A stretch of DNA of 64,000 bases from Polyangiaceae bacterium (GTDB lineage Bacteria > Myxococcota_A > Polyangia > Polyangiales > Polyangiaceae): NCBI GenBank assembly GCA_016719945.1, contig JADJYE010000010.1:124001-188000 (forward strand), read 5' to 3'. Under the pieces are notes generated by a model. That model searched no databases. It saw only the letters and a program-made list of their open reading frames with translations, and was not told where the DNA came from. The translations under genes and the position numbers were made by a program. Shown here one piece after another: positions 10,801 through 18,343 of this stretch (positions within the stretch are counted from its first letter, which is position 1; each line of letters starts with the position of its first letter).

Positions 10801-12129
10801 GTCGTCGAACGCCGCGACCGAGAGCGCCCCGCCCGCGCCGTCGAGCAGGCGCTGCCGCTCGGCCAGGCTGCCCCCCGGCGGGCGGCCGGTGAACAGGAAG
10901 AACGCGAGCGCGCCGAGGGAGAACATGTCGGTCTCGGCGCTGGTGCGCGAAGGGTCTTCGACCAGCTCGGGGGCGCGATACACGAGCGCGGGCTCGGGCC
11001 CGAGCAGCGAGACGTGCACCGTGCCCTGGCTGTCGTCGTGCGCCGAGAGCTGGAAGTTGTAGAGCTTCGTCTCGAGCTTGCGATCGGCCCGCTCGCGCAC
11101 GAGCACCGCCTGCGGGCACAGGCCGCGGTGCATCACGTGCTTGCGGTGGCAATACGCGAGCGCGTCCGCCACCTGCTCGAGGATCGAGATGCGCGCGTCG
11201 AGCGGGAGCTTCGGGTTGCGCCGCAGGTACGCGTCGAGCGGCTCGCCGCGTTCGAAGCGCTCGAAGAGCAGACAGGGCCCGCCGAGCGGGCCATCGGCCT
11301 CGAAATCGTGGAGGCGCAAGATCCCGGGGTGATCGCCGATCGACGTGAGGTTGCGCGCCTCGCGCTCGGCCGCGCGGCGGAGCTGATCGCGGCGCTCGGC
11401 GGTGGCCGACTGCGCGACCAGGTAGCTGCGCGCGCGCCGCTGAAGCTCCTTCAGGCGCTCGTGCTGCCCGAGGTGGTCTTGATACCCCGGGCCCTCCTCG
11501 AGCAGCTCGCCGAGCTGATACGGCCCGACGCGGCGCGCGCCCTCGCTCTTGCGGATGCCGAGCGACTTCAGCACCTCGGCGATCTCCCCCGCCAGCGGGC
11601 GATCGATGCGCGCGCGGCGGCGATGCGGATCCGCCCCGGGAAACTCTGCGAACTGGACGGCGCGCACGAAGTCCTTCCGGGTGACGACGCCATAGCGGGC
11701 GGCGCCCTGCAGCTCGACCCTCGCGTCCTCGCTCGACAAGAAGACGAGCGTCTCCACGTGCGGGCGCCTCGAGCCGAGGCGCCGCTGGAGCAGATCGGCG
11801 AGCACCTTCGACTTGTGGTTCGCGGGACCGTACGGGTTCTGCCGCACGAACGTGGGACCCTGCGGCGGCTCGATCAGCCAGTCGACGTGGTCCCTCGAGC
11901 CGGAGATGCGCCCCGACCAGCCCTTGATCTCCACGTGGTAGAGCGCGTCGTAGCCGAGCACCAGCAGGTCGACCTCGTAGCGCCGCCCGTGCAGATCGAT
12001 CAGCTCGAAGAGGCACCACACCCGGAACGGCTCGCTGTCGGGCAGCTCCTTCTTCACCCACTCGAGGGCCTGCTGCTCGTGGAGGTGTGGCGTTACCCCC
12101 TGGAGCACGACGCGCCCAGGGCTCAGCAC
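7813..12129 (-). CDS. pglW: BREX-2 Ser/Thr kinase PglW with NERD, degenerate kinase and active kinase domains
   Basis: About 1438 aa from GTG 12129, which overlaps the upstream stop codon; an in-frame extension to 12579 lacks sensible composition. Residues ~10-130 form a NERD nuclease-like domain (EVDLLVLG then HVEIKGW). Residues ~195-490 form a kinase-like domain whose catalytic loop reads HRGLCPQ in place of HRDxKxxN and whose DFG position reads YNFQ, so it is probably a pseudokinase. A second kinase domain (~515-790) keeps the Gly loop LGTGAT, HRDIKPAN (~633) and FDFSL (DFG variant). A helix-hairpin-helix segment (NQLSAIRGVGRETAREI, ~840) and a long C-terminal region follow. PglW is the kinase of the Pgl/BREX-2 system. 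pglX follows after four bases, so the two are co-transcribed. Confidence 0.9.
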   Translation of the reverse strand: MLSPGRVVLQGVTPHLHEQQALEWVKKELPDSEPFRVWCLFELIDLHGRRYEVDLLVLGYDALYHVEIKGWSGRISGSRDHVDWLIEPPQGPTFVRQNPYGPANHKSKVLADLLQRRLGSRRPHVETLVFLSSEDARVELQGAARYGVVTRKDFVRAVQFAEFPGADPHRRRARIDRPLAGEIAEVLKSLGIRKSEGARRVGPYQLGELLEEGPGYQDHLGQHERLKELQRRARSYLVAQSATAERRDQLRRAAEREARNLTSIGDHPGILRLHDFEADGPLGGPCLLFERFERGEPLDAYLRRNPKLPLDARISILEQVADALAYCHRKHVMHRGLCPQAVLVRERADRKLETKLYNFQLSAHDDSQGTVHVSLLGPEPALVYRAPELVEDPSRTSAETDMFSLGALAFFLFTGRPPGGSLAERQRLLDGAGGALSVAAFDDAFAAGALSASADDDGSTRELDELVRMATDPVPVNRPDSPIEWVQMLVDAITAPAPPTSSAPKVDPLEARQGQQLGAFEVLKVLGTGATSRVLRVLREQSTYALKVSLGEPLDDRLRAEAQTLRALRGDRIVALIDKEPFVLEGRLCLLLQDAGETLAELLSREGPQSLDYARRWGEDLLFALRELEEKARFHRDIKPANVGIATSAAKRTRNLFLFDFSLAAVPLTELEVGTPVYRDPFLLKRGTYDHAADRYSAAITLYELLLGTRPVWGNGEVAATASGADMVIDAERFDPSVRARLHAFFKRAFARDASARHESADAMRAEWLDAFRAPEVPAPTESAPAPLAAPPIASLPLTTPVQAVASLSARAKNALDRAGVITLAHALSLPTNQLSAIRGVGRETAREIAAFARDLRGSAGEHTVEVALQPSYRGEAIPLGQVPRLPAAVVLPLVNAGIASTVDLANTSRERLARILRAIPRGLEQVEAALSAAAPGPAVEAADSLDAWVVRAFPTGKKRWQYVRELFGIDEAPGGRFVGVSTELARRHKVAQPTLSVALATAKEDWREHHTLEPLAERLLPVLDASGGVAPLARLASALLQHLSAEPSDEARRKASALARAFAEASPELVLGRVRDATWAARSADRFAVVKALGELADELARREPLAAFEEVGEELARRTAETALSGAPPEVLANLAAEASATAALSARLEIYPRGMDARRALHLSTGALAASRIPAEDVRRVVALRYPAADKLPEDDELAHLLEPLGFTREEHLFVRRGAPSATASSTAHFHTPPRTSHAPRGPVLDPAAQGLIELKSKLRSAAKSRSYRVLEIAAAVADQATPFLQSLLGARTVSLDAAILDELFVVLREEGVDDTSVVIDTDRRGPEGGDDWVMLSSLVERAALRVVRRVTAEPGTLLLTEPGVLGRYQLSEPLLELLRASQQDSFPGVFLLVPSFSEAHTVPVIDALERPLPIPLSSPAQHVRIPDAWSTQRL

Positions 12130-12878
12130 TCTCGCTCCCCCAGCTCGAGCGCGATCTCGGTGATCGCCGCCAGGTCCGGCGCGTACGCGTCCGCCGAGGA
12201 GAGCACCACGGCCGGCTCCGGCAGCTCCATCGGCTTGGCCTCGGAGACGAAGCGCTCGCCGTGCAAAAGCTTCGCGCGCGGTGCCGCGGTGCCCGTCGCG
12301 AGCAGCACCAGCCCGAACAGCTGCCGCTCCGCGGGGCGGCTCACCAGGAGCCTCACCTGCTGCCCCAGATCGAGCCCCGCGCGCTCGTGCGCCAGCGAGG
12401 CCAGCGCGAACAGCGCCCCAAACCCCGCGCAGAACACATAGGAGGCCGGCGTCACCTTGGCGAGGCCAGCCGCGAGCTCGGCCGACTCGGGCGCCGCCTC
12501 GACGCCCCACACCCGCGCCGCCTGCACCAACAGCTCGTTCCACGACAGCGGCTCGCTCACCGCCGCCTCCTTCAGACACGCCGCGGCCAGCGACTCTGCA
12601 GGCTCTGCCCAGTCGGGCCCGAACGGCTCGTCCCCCGCGAGCGAGCCCAGCTCGAACACCTGCTGCGGCGAGAACGCCAGCGGGCTCATCGCCGCCGCGT
12701 CGCGCACCAACAGATCGAGCCGATCTCCCGTGGTCAGCGCCCCGCCGAGCGCCCTCCAGCCCGCGAGCGCCCCCTCCCCGAACCGCCGGCCGCGGCCCTC
12801 TCGCTGCTCCATGAAGCGCAGCCCCAGCGCGGCGGCGCGGTAGAAGCGAGCGACGTCATCCGGCGTGGGGGCGGGCAT
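12123..12878 (-). CDS. Unrecognised protein, first gene of the BREX-2 operon
   Basis: 251 aa from ATG 12878; the frame also permits TTG 12920, which adds 14 Pro-rich residues. Its stop overlaps the pglW GTG (GTGCTGA arrangement), which indicates translational coupling. The protein is soluble and alanine-rich. It begins with a helical segment (DDVARFYRAAALGLRFMEQ) and has a probable alpha/beta core (LASLAHERAGLDLGQQVRLLVSRP, LFGLVLLATG). I recognise no motif. It is not part of the canonical PglW-X-Y-Z, BrxD, BrxHI set. Because it is coupled to pglW, it may be a partner or antagonist of PglW. Function unknown. Confidence 0.75.
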   Translation of the reverse strand: MPAPTPDDVARFYRAAALGLRFMEQREGRGRRFGEGALAGWRALGGALTTGDRLDLLVRDAAAMSPLAFSPQQVFELGSLAGDEPFGPDWAEPAESLAAACLKEAAVSEPLSWNELLVQAARVWGVEAAPESAELAAGLAKVTPASYVFCAGFGALFALASLAHERAGLDLGQQVRLLVSRPAERQLFGLVLLATGTAAPRAKLLHGERFVSEAKPMELPEPAVVLSSADAYAPDLAAITEIALELGEREC

Positions 12879-12950
12879 GCGAGGGGAGGGATGATCGGGG
12901 GTCGGCGGGGGGCGCGGCAAGGGGGGACTCAGATGCAGACGCCGCGGTGT

Positions 12951-14057
12951 CTACTTGGCCTTTGGGTCCTTCGGCGGCTTGGGTACCGTCGGGGCTGCCG
13001 GTGCCTTCGCCGGAGCAGGCTGTGCCGGCGCCTTCACCGGCGCCGGGGGGACAGGACCCGCAGCCACATTGGGGGGAGCAGGCGGTGCCGCCGGCGTCGT
13101 TGTTGCCGGAGCGGGCGGAGCGCCGGCGCCGGTCGTCGTGGCCGCCGGTGCCGAGCTTCCCCCTTGTACCGAGGCGACCTTGGGCGCCACTGCCCCGTGC
13201 TCGAGGAGCTTCAGCTCGTCGAAGCACTTGTCCGCGGCGGCGAGGCAGTCCTCCTTGGGCTTGTCCTTGAACCGGTCGCAGCGCGCCTGCTTGACGTCAC
13301 AGACCTTCTTGCGCTGCTCGTTGTACTCGTTCACCTGCTTGAGAAGGTCGGCGGGGCTAGCGTTCTTGCCGGTCGCGACGTTCTCGACCATGGCCAGCCC
13401 CCTCTCAAGGAGCGATCCGTAGTCTGCGCCCGCTAGCGAACCGTTCGAGTCCGCCTCGCACAGCCGGTACATGAACTCGCGTGCCAGAAGAACCTGTTGG
13501 GTTCGCCCTGCGAGCTCGGCCGCTGTGACCGCCGAGCGGTAGCTGATGGCCGCTTCCAGGCTTCCGGAGGCGCCCATCGCGTTCGAGGCTCCAACACCGG
13601 AGGACGACTTGTTCTTGGTGTCGGACTTGCCTCCGTCTTCGCTGTTGTTCGACCCGGCCTCGTCCGAAGATGACTTCTTCGACAGCTCCTCCCGCAGAGC
13701 GGCATTCTCTCGCGCCAGCTCGACGTTCATCGCGGCGCTCTGGTTCATGGCGGCCGACAACGCGAGGCTTCCGGAGCCGCTGATCTCCGAGCTCATCGCG
13801 ACGTCTGGCATGGGCTCGGCGCAGTACCTGTGCTTGCTGTCCTTGCCGCGCACGAAGCCGAGGCGAAGATCGGAGGGCGTCGAGAAGCTGGTGATGCTGT
13901 CGTCGAATCTTTCCGTGGGCTGCTTTGCCGTGCTGGGGTCACCCTCGTGGTCCGGTGCGGTGGAATGGTACTCGAACCGAACATCGCGCTGCGGAAGGGC
14001 GGCGCAGCCGCAAGTCGTTGCAATGAAGAGCGCAGTTGACGCATTGTACCGTGACAT
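12951..14057 (-). CDS. Secreted Pro/Ala-rich protein beside the ATP-grasp gene
   Basis: 368 aa from ATG 14057, preceded by a GGAGA ribosome-binding site. The N-terminus looks like a signal peptide (ALFIATTCGCAAL) with a poor lipobox, so lipoprotein status is uncertain. A helical region around residues 110-130 (NVELARENAALREELSKK) looks coiled-coil and is followed by a Ser/Asn/Asp linker. A Cys-containing helical domain (EFMYRLCEAD, VCDVKQARCDRF, CLAAADKCFDELK) precedes a ~75-residue Pro/Ala/Lys-rich tail resembling cell-wall-spanning tails. It starts 51 bp after the ATP-grasp gene on the same strand and may belong to that operon, perhaps in export or anchoring. That link is inference. No family was recognised. 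Confidence 0.75.
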   Translation of the reverse strand: MSRYNASTALFIATTCGCAALPQRDVRFEYHSTAPDHEGDPSTAKQPTERFDDSITSFSTPSDLRLGFVRGKDSKHRYCAEPMPDVAMSSEISGSGSLALSAAMNQSAAMNVELARENAALREELSKKSSSDEAGSNNSEDGGKSDTKNKSSSGVGASNAMGASGSLEAAISYRSAVTAAELAGRTQQVLLAREFMYRLCEADSNGSLAGADYGSLLERGLAMVENVATGKNASPADLLKQVNEYNEQRKKVCDVKQARCDRFKDKPKEDCLAAADKCFDELKLLEHGAVAPKVASVQGGSSAPAATTTGAGAPPAPATTTPAAPPAPPNVAAGPVPPAPVKAPAQPAPAKAPAAPTVPKPPKDPKAK

Positions 14058-14108
14058 CGTGGTTCTCCGACCGGGGTTGGATGAGTTGGTAGACCTCTGG
14101 CGGTCCAG

Positions 14109-15044
14109 CTACGCGGGCAGTGGTCCGTCGGCGAGTAAGCGAGCCATTGCCTCAATGACGGGCATATCCGTCAGGATCTCGACGAACGCGAACTGGCCAG
14201 CCGGATTCACCTCGAGAAAATAGGTGTCGCCATTCTTGCTCACGCGCAGGTCGATGGCGCCATATACGAGGCCCAGCTCGCGCATGAGCTTCGACAGGCG
14301 CGCTTCGAGGAAAGGGTCGAGCTCGAGCGGTGCGTGTTCGACCGTGTAATCCCGGCGCGAGTCCTCCGGAGTAGCCGAGTGCGCCGTGTCGATCTTCATC
14401 GCGAAGGACCGACCGCCAACCCAGGTAACTCGGAGGTCGTGACCCGGTTCGATGTACTCCTGAAACGTGACGGGGCAGCCCCGCAGCGCCTCGAGGCGAT
14501 CGAGCAACGCGGGGGTGACCAGCCTGGTGTAGGCCCCGCCGGGGCCTGTGCCCACGCGCTTGTAGACCGCACGCGGGTGCCTTTCGAGGAAAGCCCGGGT
14601 ACGGTCTGGGCAGGTGGTGGTGAGCGTCTCGGGCACGAGAAAGCCCAGGCGCGCAGCGGCGCCTAGCTGGACGAGCTTGAGCGCCGCGCGTCGCTGGGCG
14701 AACGGCTCGTTGACCCATCTGCAGCCCCGGGAGTGAAGAAGCCCCTCGACGTATTGGTCCCATTCGACCTGGACGTGCTCCCGATTCAACTGGGTGGCCG
14801 GCAAGAAGCAGGGAGTCGGGCGACGCCACCAGATCGCCTCGATAGCGAACAGGTCAAGGCTGCCCATCCCCGCCGTCGTGGAGCCGTCTCCAGCGCCAAA
14901 CCAAGACGGCTCGCCGGGAATCGCCGCGAGATCCAAAATGAGGGAGCGCCTACGAAACGCGCCGTCTAGAGCCTTCTGAACCGCCAAAGCATGAGGGTCA
15001 TCGGCCGTGCCGACGATGAGGATTGTGGGAGCGTCACCACCCAC
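14109..15044 (-). CDS. MvdD-type ATP-grasp ligase (graspetide maturase candidate)
   Basis: 311 aa from GTG 15044, overlapping the upstream stop by 11 bp; the longer in-frame extension to 15176 lies inside the upstream gene. A pre-ATP-grasp domain (ILIVGTADDPHA, then IWWRRP) is followed by ATP-grasp features: NEPFAQRRAALKLVQL, a VYKRV lysine, TFQEYIEPGHDLRVTWVGG, GAIDLRVSKNG and the metal-binding FLEVNPAGQF. This order, and especially the WWRRP and NPxGQ signatures, is typical of MvdC/MvdD ligases. Those enzymes form ester or amide links between Thr/Ser/Lys and Asp/Glu side chains in graspetides (microviridin, plesiocin). The protein directly upstream could be its substrate. The alternative is a free-standing peptide ligase of other function. 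Confidence 0.8.
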   Translation of the reverse strand: MGGDAPTILIVGTADDPHALAVQKALDGAFRRRSLILDLAAIPGEPSWFGAGDGSTTAGMGSLDLFAIEAIWWRRPTPCFLPATQLNREHVQVEWDQYVEGLLHSRGCRWVNEPFAQRRAALKLVQLGAAARLGFLVPETLTTTCPDRTRAFLERHPRAVYKRVGTGPGGAYTRLVTPALLDRLEALRGCPVTFQEYIEPGHDLRVTWVGGRSFAMKIDTAHSATPEDSRRDYTVEHAPLELDPFLEARLSKLMRELGLVYGAIDLRVSKNGDTYFLEVNPAGQFAFVEILTDMPVIEAMARLLADGPLPA

Positions 15045-15477
15045 AGTCGTCCGGCCCGTGGAGCGGCGGCTCCCCACCCCCTTGATCGCTGGTGGTCGTC
15101 GGGTTTCGCATCGGGCTGGTCGTGATCCCGATGCGGCGAGCCCAAGCCAACTCCTTGCGAAGAACATCGTCCGCACCCTTCGGGCGCGGGGAGTCGTCTT
15201 CGGGCGCGACGGTGAGGGGCGTGAGCCTGAGATCTACCTTGTATCGTCGCATTTCATGAATCTCCGCGCCGTCACGAATGCGGAGGACTTTGGGTTCTCC
15301 ATCAGCCCTCGCAACGGTGGGCGCCCACGAAGCCTCGCCCACCACGTCGCCCTTCGAGACCATCCAGACTGCGGAGCCGTCGTTGATCCAGTAGTGCGTC
15401 TCGTCCTGACGAGAGATGAAGCCCTTCAATGAGATCGATGCCGGGGCGTGCAGCCCAATGATGTCTTTGGCGTTCAT
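15034..15477 (-). CDS. Putative graspetide precursor with a long leader domain
   Basis: 147 aa from ATG 15477, with GAGG about ten bases upstream; the frame extends to 15609 but the extra residues look non-coding. Residues 1-95 look beta-rich and folded (SISLKGFISRQDETHYWIND, AVWMVSKGDVV). The C-terminal ~30 residues are disordered, with hydroxyl residues followed by acidic ones: PTTTSDQGGGE, then HGPDDCGW. That layout, plus translational coupling to an MvdD-type ATP-grasp ligase, fits a RiPP precursor whose core would be cyclised between Thr/Ser and Asp/Glu. The large leader is unlike the short leaders of microviridins. I do not recognise the leader domain. It could instead be an accessory protein of the ligase. 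Confidence 0.5.
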   Translation of the reverse strand: MNAKDIIGLHAPASISLKGFISRQDETHYWINDGSAVWMVSKGDVVGEASWAPTVARADGEPKVLRIRDGAEIHEMRRYKVDLRLTPLTVAPEDDSPRPKGADDVLRKELAWARRIGITTSPMRNPTTTSDQGGGEPPLHGPDDCGW

Positions 15478-15750
15478 GGCGATAGGTCCTCGAGAGTGGT
15501 TGTGGCGTCGAGAGCCGGGCTGCTCGGCGCACCTGTTCGGCTTCAATTGGGGTCCCGCGACCGAGCCCAACGCCGGCAGGCTATCCCCAGGTTCGGTGAC
15601 CACAAACACTGAGGCCTCCAGCCCTCACTGTGCTGCATGTGCTCGTAATCGCGATGCTTTGTTGGTGCTTGGTCGCCCGCTTCGTCGCGCTGTAATGTTG
15701 AGTAATGAGGGTCCTGCGCGCCCCGTGCGACGGCAGGCCGGCCCCCCGCG

Positions 15751-16065
15751 CTACCGCACCAGCCTCACCAACACCCCGACGACCCTGTCGAGCCGAGCCA
15801 TGAGCGCGGCCTCGACCGTGACGTACCCAAGCGCCTCCGCGACCTGCAAGCCTGCCACCACCTCGCGCGCCGAGCCGAGCGCGCTCAAGTACCGCTGCCG
15901 CCGGGTGCCACCGGCATTGCCGCTCCCCTCGGCCATGTTGAGCGCGACGCTCGCCGCGGCGCGCCGGAGCTGACGCGCGAGATCGATGTCCCGCGTCTCG
16001 AGCGCGTGCAGCACCGAGCGCATGTCACGGAGCACGGCGAGATAGTCGGAGTAGACACGAAGCAT
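15751..16065 (-). CDS. Four-helix-bundle protein (23S rRNA IVS-protein family)
   Basis: 104 aa from ATG 16065, with a strong AAGGAGG ribosome-binding site, which is why the longer frame to 16209 was not used. The sequence is four amphipathic helices: YLAVLRDMRSVLHALE, DLARQLRRAAASVALNMAEG, RRQRYLSALGSAREVVAGLQVAEALG and AALMARLDRVVGVLVRLVR. SVALNMAEGSGN is the family signature (in this family typically SIxxNIAEG). Proteins of this type were first found in 23S rRNA intervening sequences, but many are chromosomal singletons. Their role is not firmly known. It stands alone beside a hairpin-rich island. Confidence 0.85.
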   Translation of the reverse strand: MLRVYSDYLAVLRDMRSVLHALETRDIDLARQLRRAAASVALNMAEGSGNAGGTRRQRYLSALGSAREVVAGLQVAEALGYVTVEAALMARLDRVVGVLVRLVR

Positions 16066-16555
16066 GAGGGCCTCCTTGTGCGCACCTGCCACCGGCGATG
16101 GGCCGGCGCGGGCGCAGCCCTCGCCGCCGTCGCGCGGAGGAGAGTCAAGGCTGCCGCGCGCAGCGCGCGGCACGGCGCGAGCGCCGCTTGGCCTTGACCG
16201 ACCGAGCACGATGGCAAGATGGGCAAGCCCGAGCTGGCCTGCCTTTCGGAGAGGGCGAGCGTGAGCGTGAGAGCGAGAGCGGGCGTGAGAGCGAGAGCGG
16301 GCGTGAGAGCGAGAGCGAGAGCGCGCGTGAGAGTGGGCGTGGGCGTGAGAGCGCGAGCGTCAGCGCGAGCGCACGCGGGGGGCAGGGTTGGAGTCCCCCC
16401 GCGAGCGGAGCGAGCAAGGGGGGACCGGGCGCGCGCAGCGCGCCCGAAGGGGGGCATCAAATCCTCGTCTGCCCCGCTCGTCCTCGCGCTCGCTCCCACG
16501 CCAACGCCCACGCGCCCGCGCTCGCGCTCGCGCTCGCGCCCGCGCCCGCGCCCGA

Positions 16556-16602
16556 GTGACAGCGAGACCCACCCTGCTGAGCAGGGTCGCCCTTTCTGTC
16601 AC
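16556..16602. repeat. 47-bp palindromic element, copy 1
   Basis: Outer arms GTGACAG/CTGTCAC enclose an inner palindrome ACCCTGCTGAGCAGGGT. An identical copy starts at 16693. It has the form of a small REP/MITE-like element able to fold into a two-step hairpin. Confidence 0.8.
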
Positions 16603-16692
16603 TCCCGCCCGTTCTCGGTGCGGGGCGCTGGCGACGTTTCGAGGACTTACGCGAGCCGCGGTTGCGCTGCGCGCGTGGATGCGGCGCGCATT

Positions 16693-16739
16693 GTGACAGC
16701 GAGACCCACCCTGCTGAGCAGGGTCGCCCTTTCTGTCAC
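16693..16739. repeat. 47-bp palindromic element, copy 2
   Basis: Identical to the element at 16556-16602 and in the same orientation, with 90 bp between the copies. It is followed directly by the CGCCCR hexamer tract. Confidence 0.8.
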
Positions 16740-16934
16740 TCGCCCGCGCCCACGCCCGCGCCCACGCTCGCGCCCCCGCCCACGCCCACGCTCGCGCCCC
16801 CGCCCGCGCCCCCGCTCGCGCCCCCGCCCCCGCCCGCGCCGCCCACGCCCACGCCCGCGCCAGCGCCCGCGGCGCCGCGCCCGCCCACAGTTCGCGCCCC
16901 GCGCTCCGCGGCGCTATCCTCTTCCTCCCGCCTC

Positions 16935-18336
16935 ATGCTCGACGCGCTCCCCCCCGGCACTGTCTTCGCCGACCGCTACGAGGTCGTGCGCTGCATCGGC
17001 AAGGGCGGCATGGGCGCGGTGTACGAGGTCGTCCACACCCGCACGCAACGCCGCCGGGCGATGAAGATCCTCCACCCGGGGCTGATGTCCGACGACGACG
17101 CGCGCGAGCGCTTCGCGAAGGAGGCGTCGATCACGGCCAACGTCGACAGTGAGCACCTCGTCGATGTCTTCGACGCGGGCCTCGACGAGGCCACGCGCTG
17201 TCCGTTCATCGTGATGGAGCTGCTGAAGGGTGAGTCCCTCGGGGAGCGGCTGCAGAACCATGGTCGCCTGCCGGTCGACGAGCTGCTCACCGTGCTCGGT
17301 CAGGTCGGCGGCGCGCTCGAGAAGACGCACCAGGCGGGCATCATCCACCGCGATCTGAAGCCCGACAATCTGTTCGTCACCCGCAAGGCCGACGGCTCGG
17401 CGCACGCGAAGATCCTCGACTTCGGCATCGCCAAGGCGGTCGATCCGGTGGCGTCGATGAGCCGCAACACCAGCAACATCGGCACGCCCCTGTACATGGC
17501 GCCCGAGCAGCTCGAGGGCGCCAAGCTCGACGCGCGCGCGGATCTCTACGCCCTCGGTCACATCGCCTTCGAGCTGCTCACCGGCGAGAGCTACTGGGAG
17601 AACGAGCTGCGCGGCTCCGCGAGCTCCATCGCGCTCCTCCGCCACATCGAGGCCGGCCCGCCGGAGCCTGCGAGCGAGCGCGCGCGCCGGCTGGGGGGTC
17701 GACGTGGGGCCCGAGCTCGACGCGTGGTTCTTGAAGGCGATCGCCCGCAACCCGAAGGATCGCTTCGCCAGCGCGACCGAGCTCGTCGACGCGTTCTCGC
17801 ACGCGCTCGCGATCCCGAGCACCGCCCCCACGGTCGAGATCCCCGCGGCGTCGAGGCCTAGCCACCTGCTCGCGACGCCGCGCCCCTCGGCCGCGGCGTT
17901 CAGCGCGATCGACGAGCCCTCGACCAGCGACCTCACCACGCGTCGCCAAGAGCCGCGGCCCGAGGAGATGAAGTCGACGTCCTCGGGGATGGTCACCCCG
18001 ACCGTGCCGCCGAGGAAGTCCCGCGTGCTCGGCGTCGCGCTGATCGGCGCGGCGTGCGCGGCGGGCGCTGCGATCTTCGTGCTGCCGAGGTTGTGGGGCT
18101 CGGGGAGCGTCGAGCAGGCGACCGCGTCGCACGCCGCGGGGGTCCCCGACCCGGCTGCGGCGCCGGCGTCGGCCTCTGCGCTCGCAGCTTCCTCCGCCGC
18201 GGCGGCACCCGCGCCGGCGTCGGCCTCGGCCAGCGCCGCGGCCACCGTCACCAGCGCCTCCCCCAAGAAGCGCCCCCCTCAGCCCCCGAGGCGCACGCCG
18301 GAGTTTTGCGCGAAGTACCCCTCGCGCTGCCGCTGA
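16935..18336 (+). pseudogene. Membrane Ser/Thr protein kinase, frame broken at a G6 run
   Basis: Start ATG 16935 (MLDALPPG). A full kinase domain follows: Gly loop IGKGGMGAVYE, VAIK-type Lys (RRAMKIL), HRDLKPDN (~138), DFGIA (~161) and MAPEQ (~188). At 17693-17698 a run of six G shifts the frame. The kinase C-lobe continues in the next frame with VDVGPELDAWFLKAIARNPKDRFASA, then a linker, one membrane helix (VLGVALIGAACAAGAAIFVL) and a Pro/Ala/Ser-rich external tail ending in Cys-containing residues. With five G the protein would be about 466 aa, a standard myxobacterial PknB-like layout with an extracytoplasmic tail. The indel is probably a sequence error; otherwise the gene is truncated within the C-lobe. 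It ends seven bases from the convergent rlpA. Confidence 0.85.
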
Positions 18337-18343
18337 CCCGCGC

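Larger units (their letters stand above)
16066..16934. repeat. Hairpin-rich, low-complexity intergenic island
   Basis: About 870 bp without a convincing gene. It holds an inverted repeat GTCAAGGC/GCCTTGAC (16144-16198) enclosing a CCGCGCG/CGCGCGG hairpin. It also has purine-rich GAGCGTGAGA-type repeats (16257-16370), GTCCCCCC/GGGGGGAC (16393-16425), CGGGCGCGC/GCGCGCCCG (16426-16446), two copies of a 47-bp palindromic element, and CGCCCR hexamer repeats (16741-16872) running up to the kinase start. The long frames crossing it are Arg/Ala/Pro repeats caused by composition. Confidence 0.8.

Noticed and set aside
7516..12441. A 1641-codon plus-strand frame opposite pglW
   Set aside because: Antisense of pglW and the upstream gene, with no domain; composition is Arg/Glu/Leu repeats.
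16098..17064. Several Arg/Ser/Pro frames across the hairpin island
   Set aside because: Simple repeats translated in all frames; no ribosome-binding site and no family resemblance.
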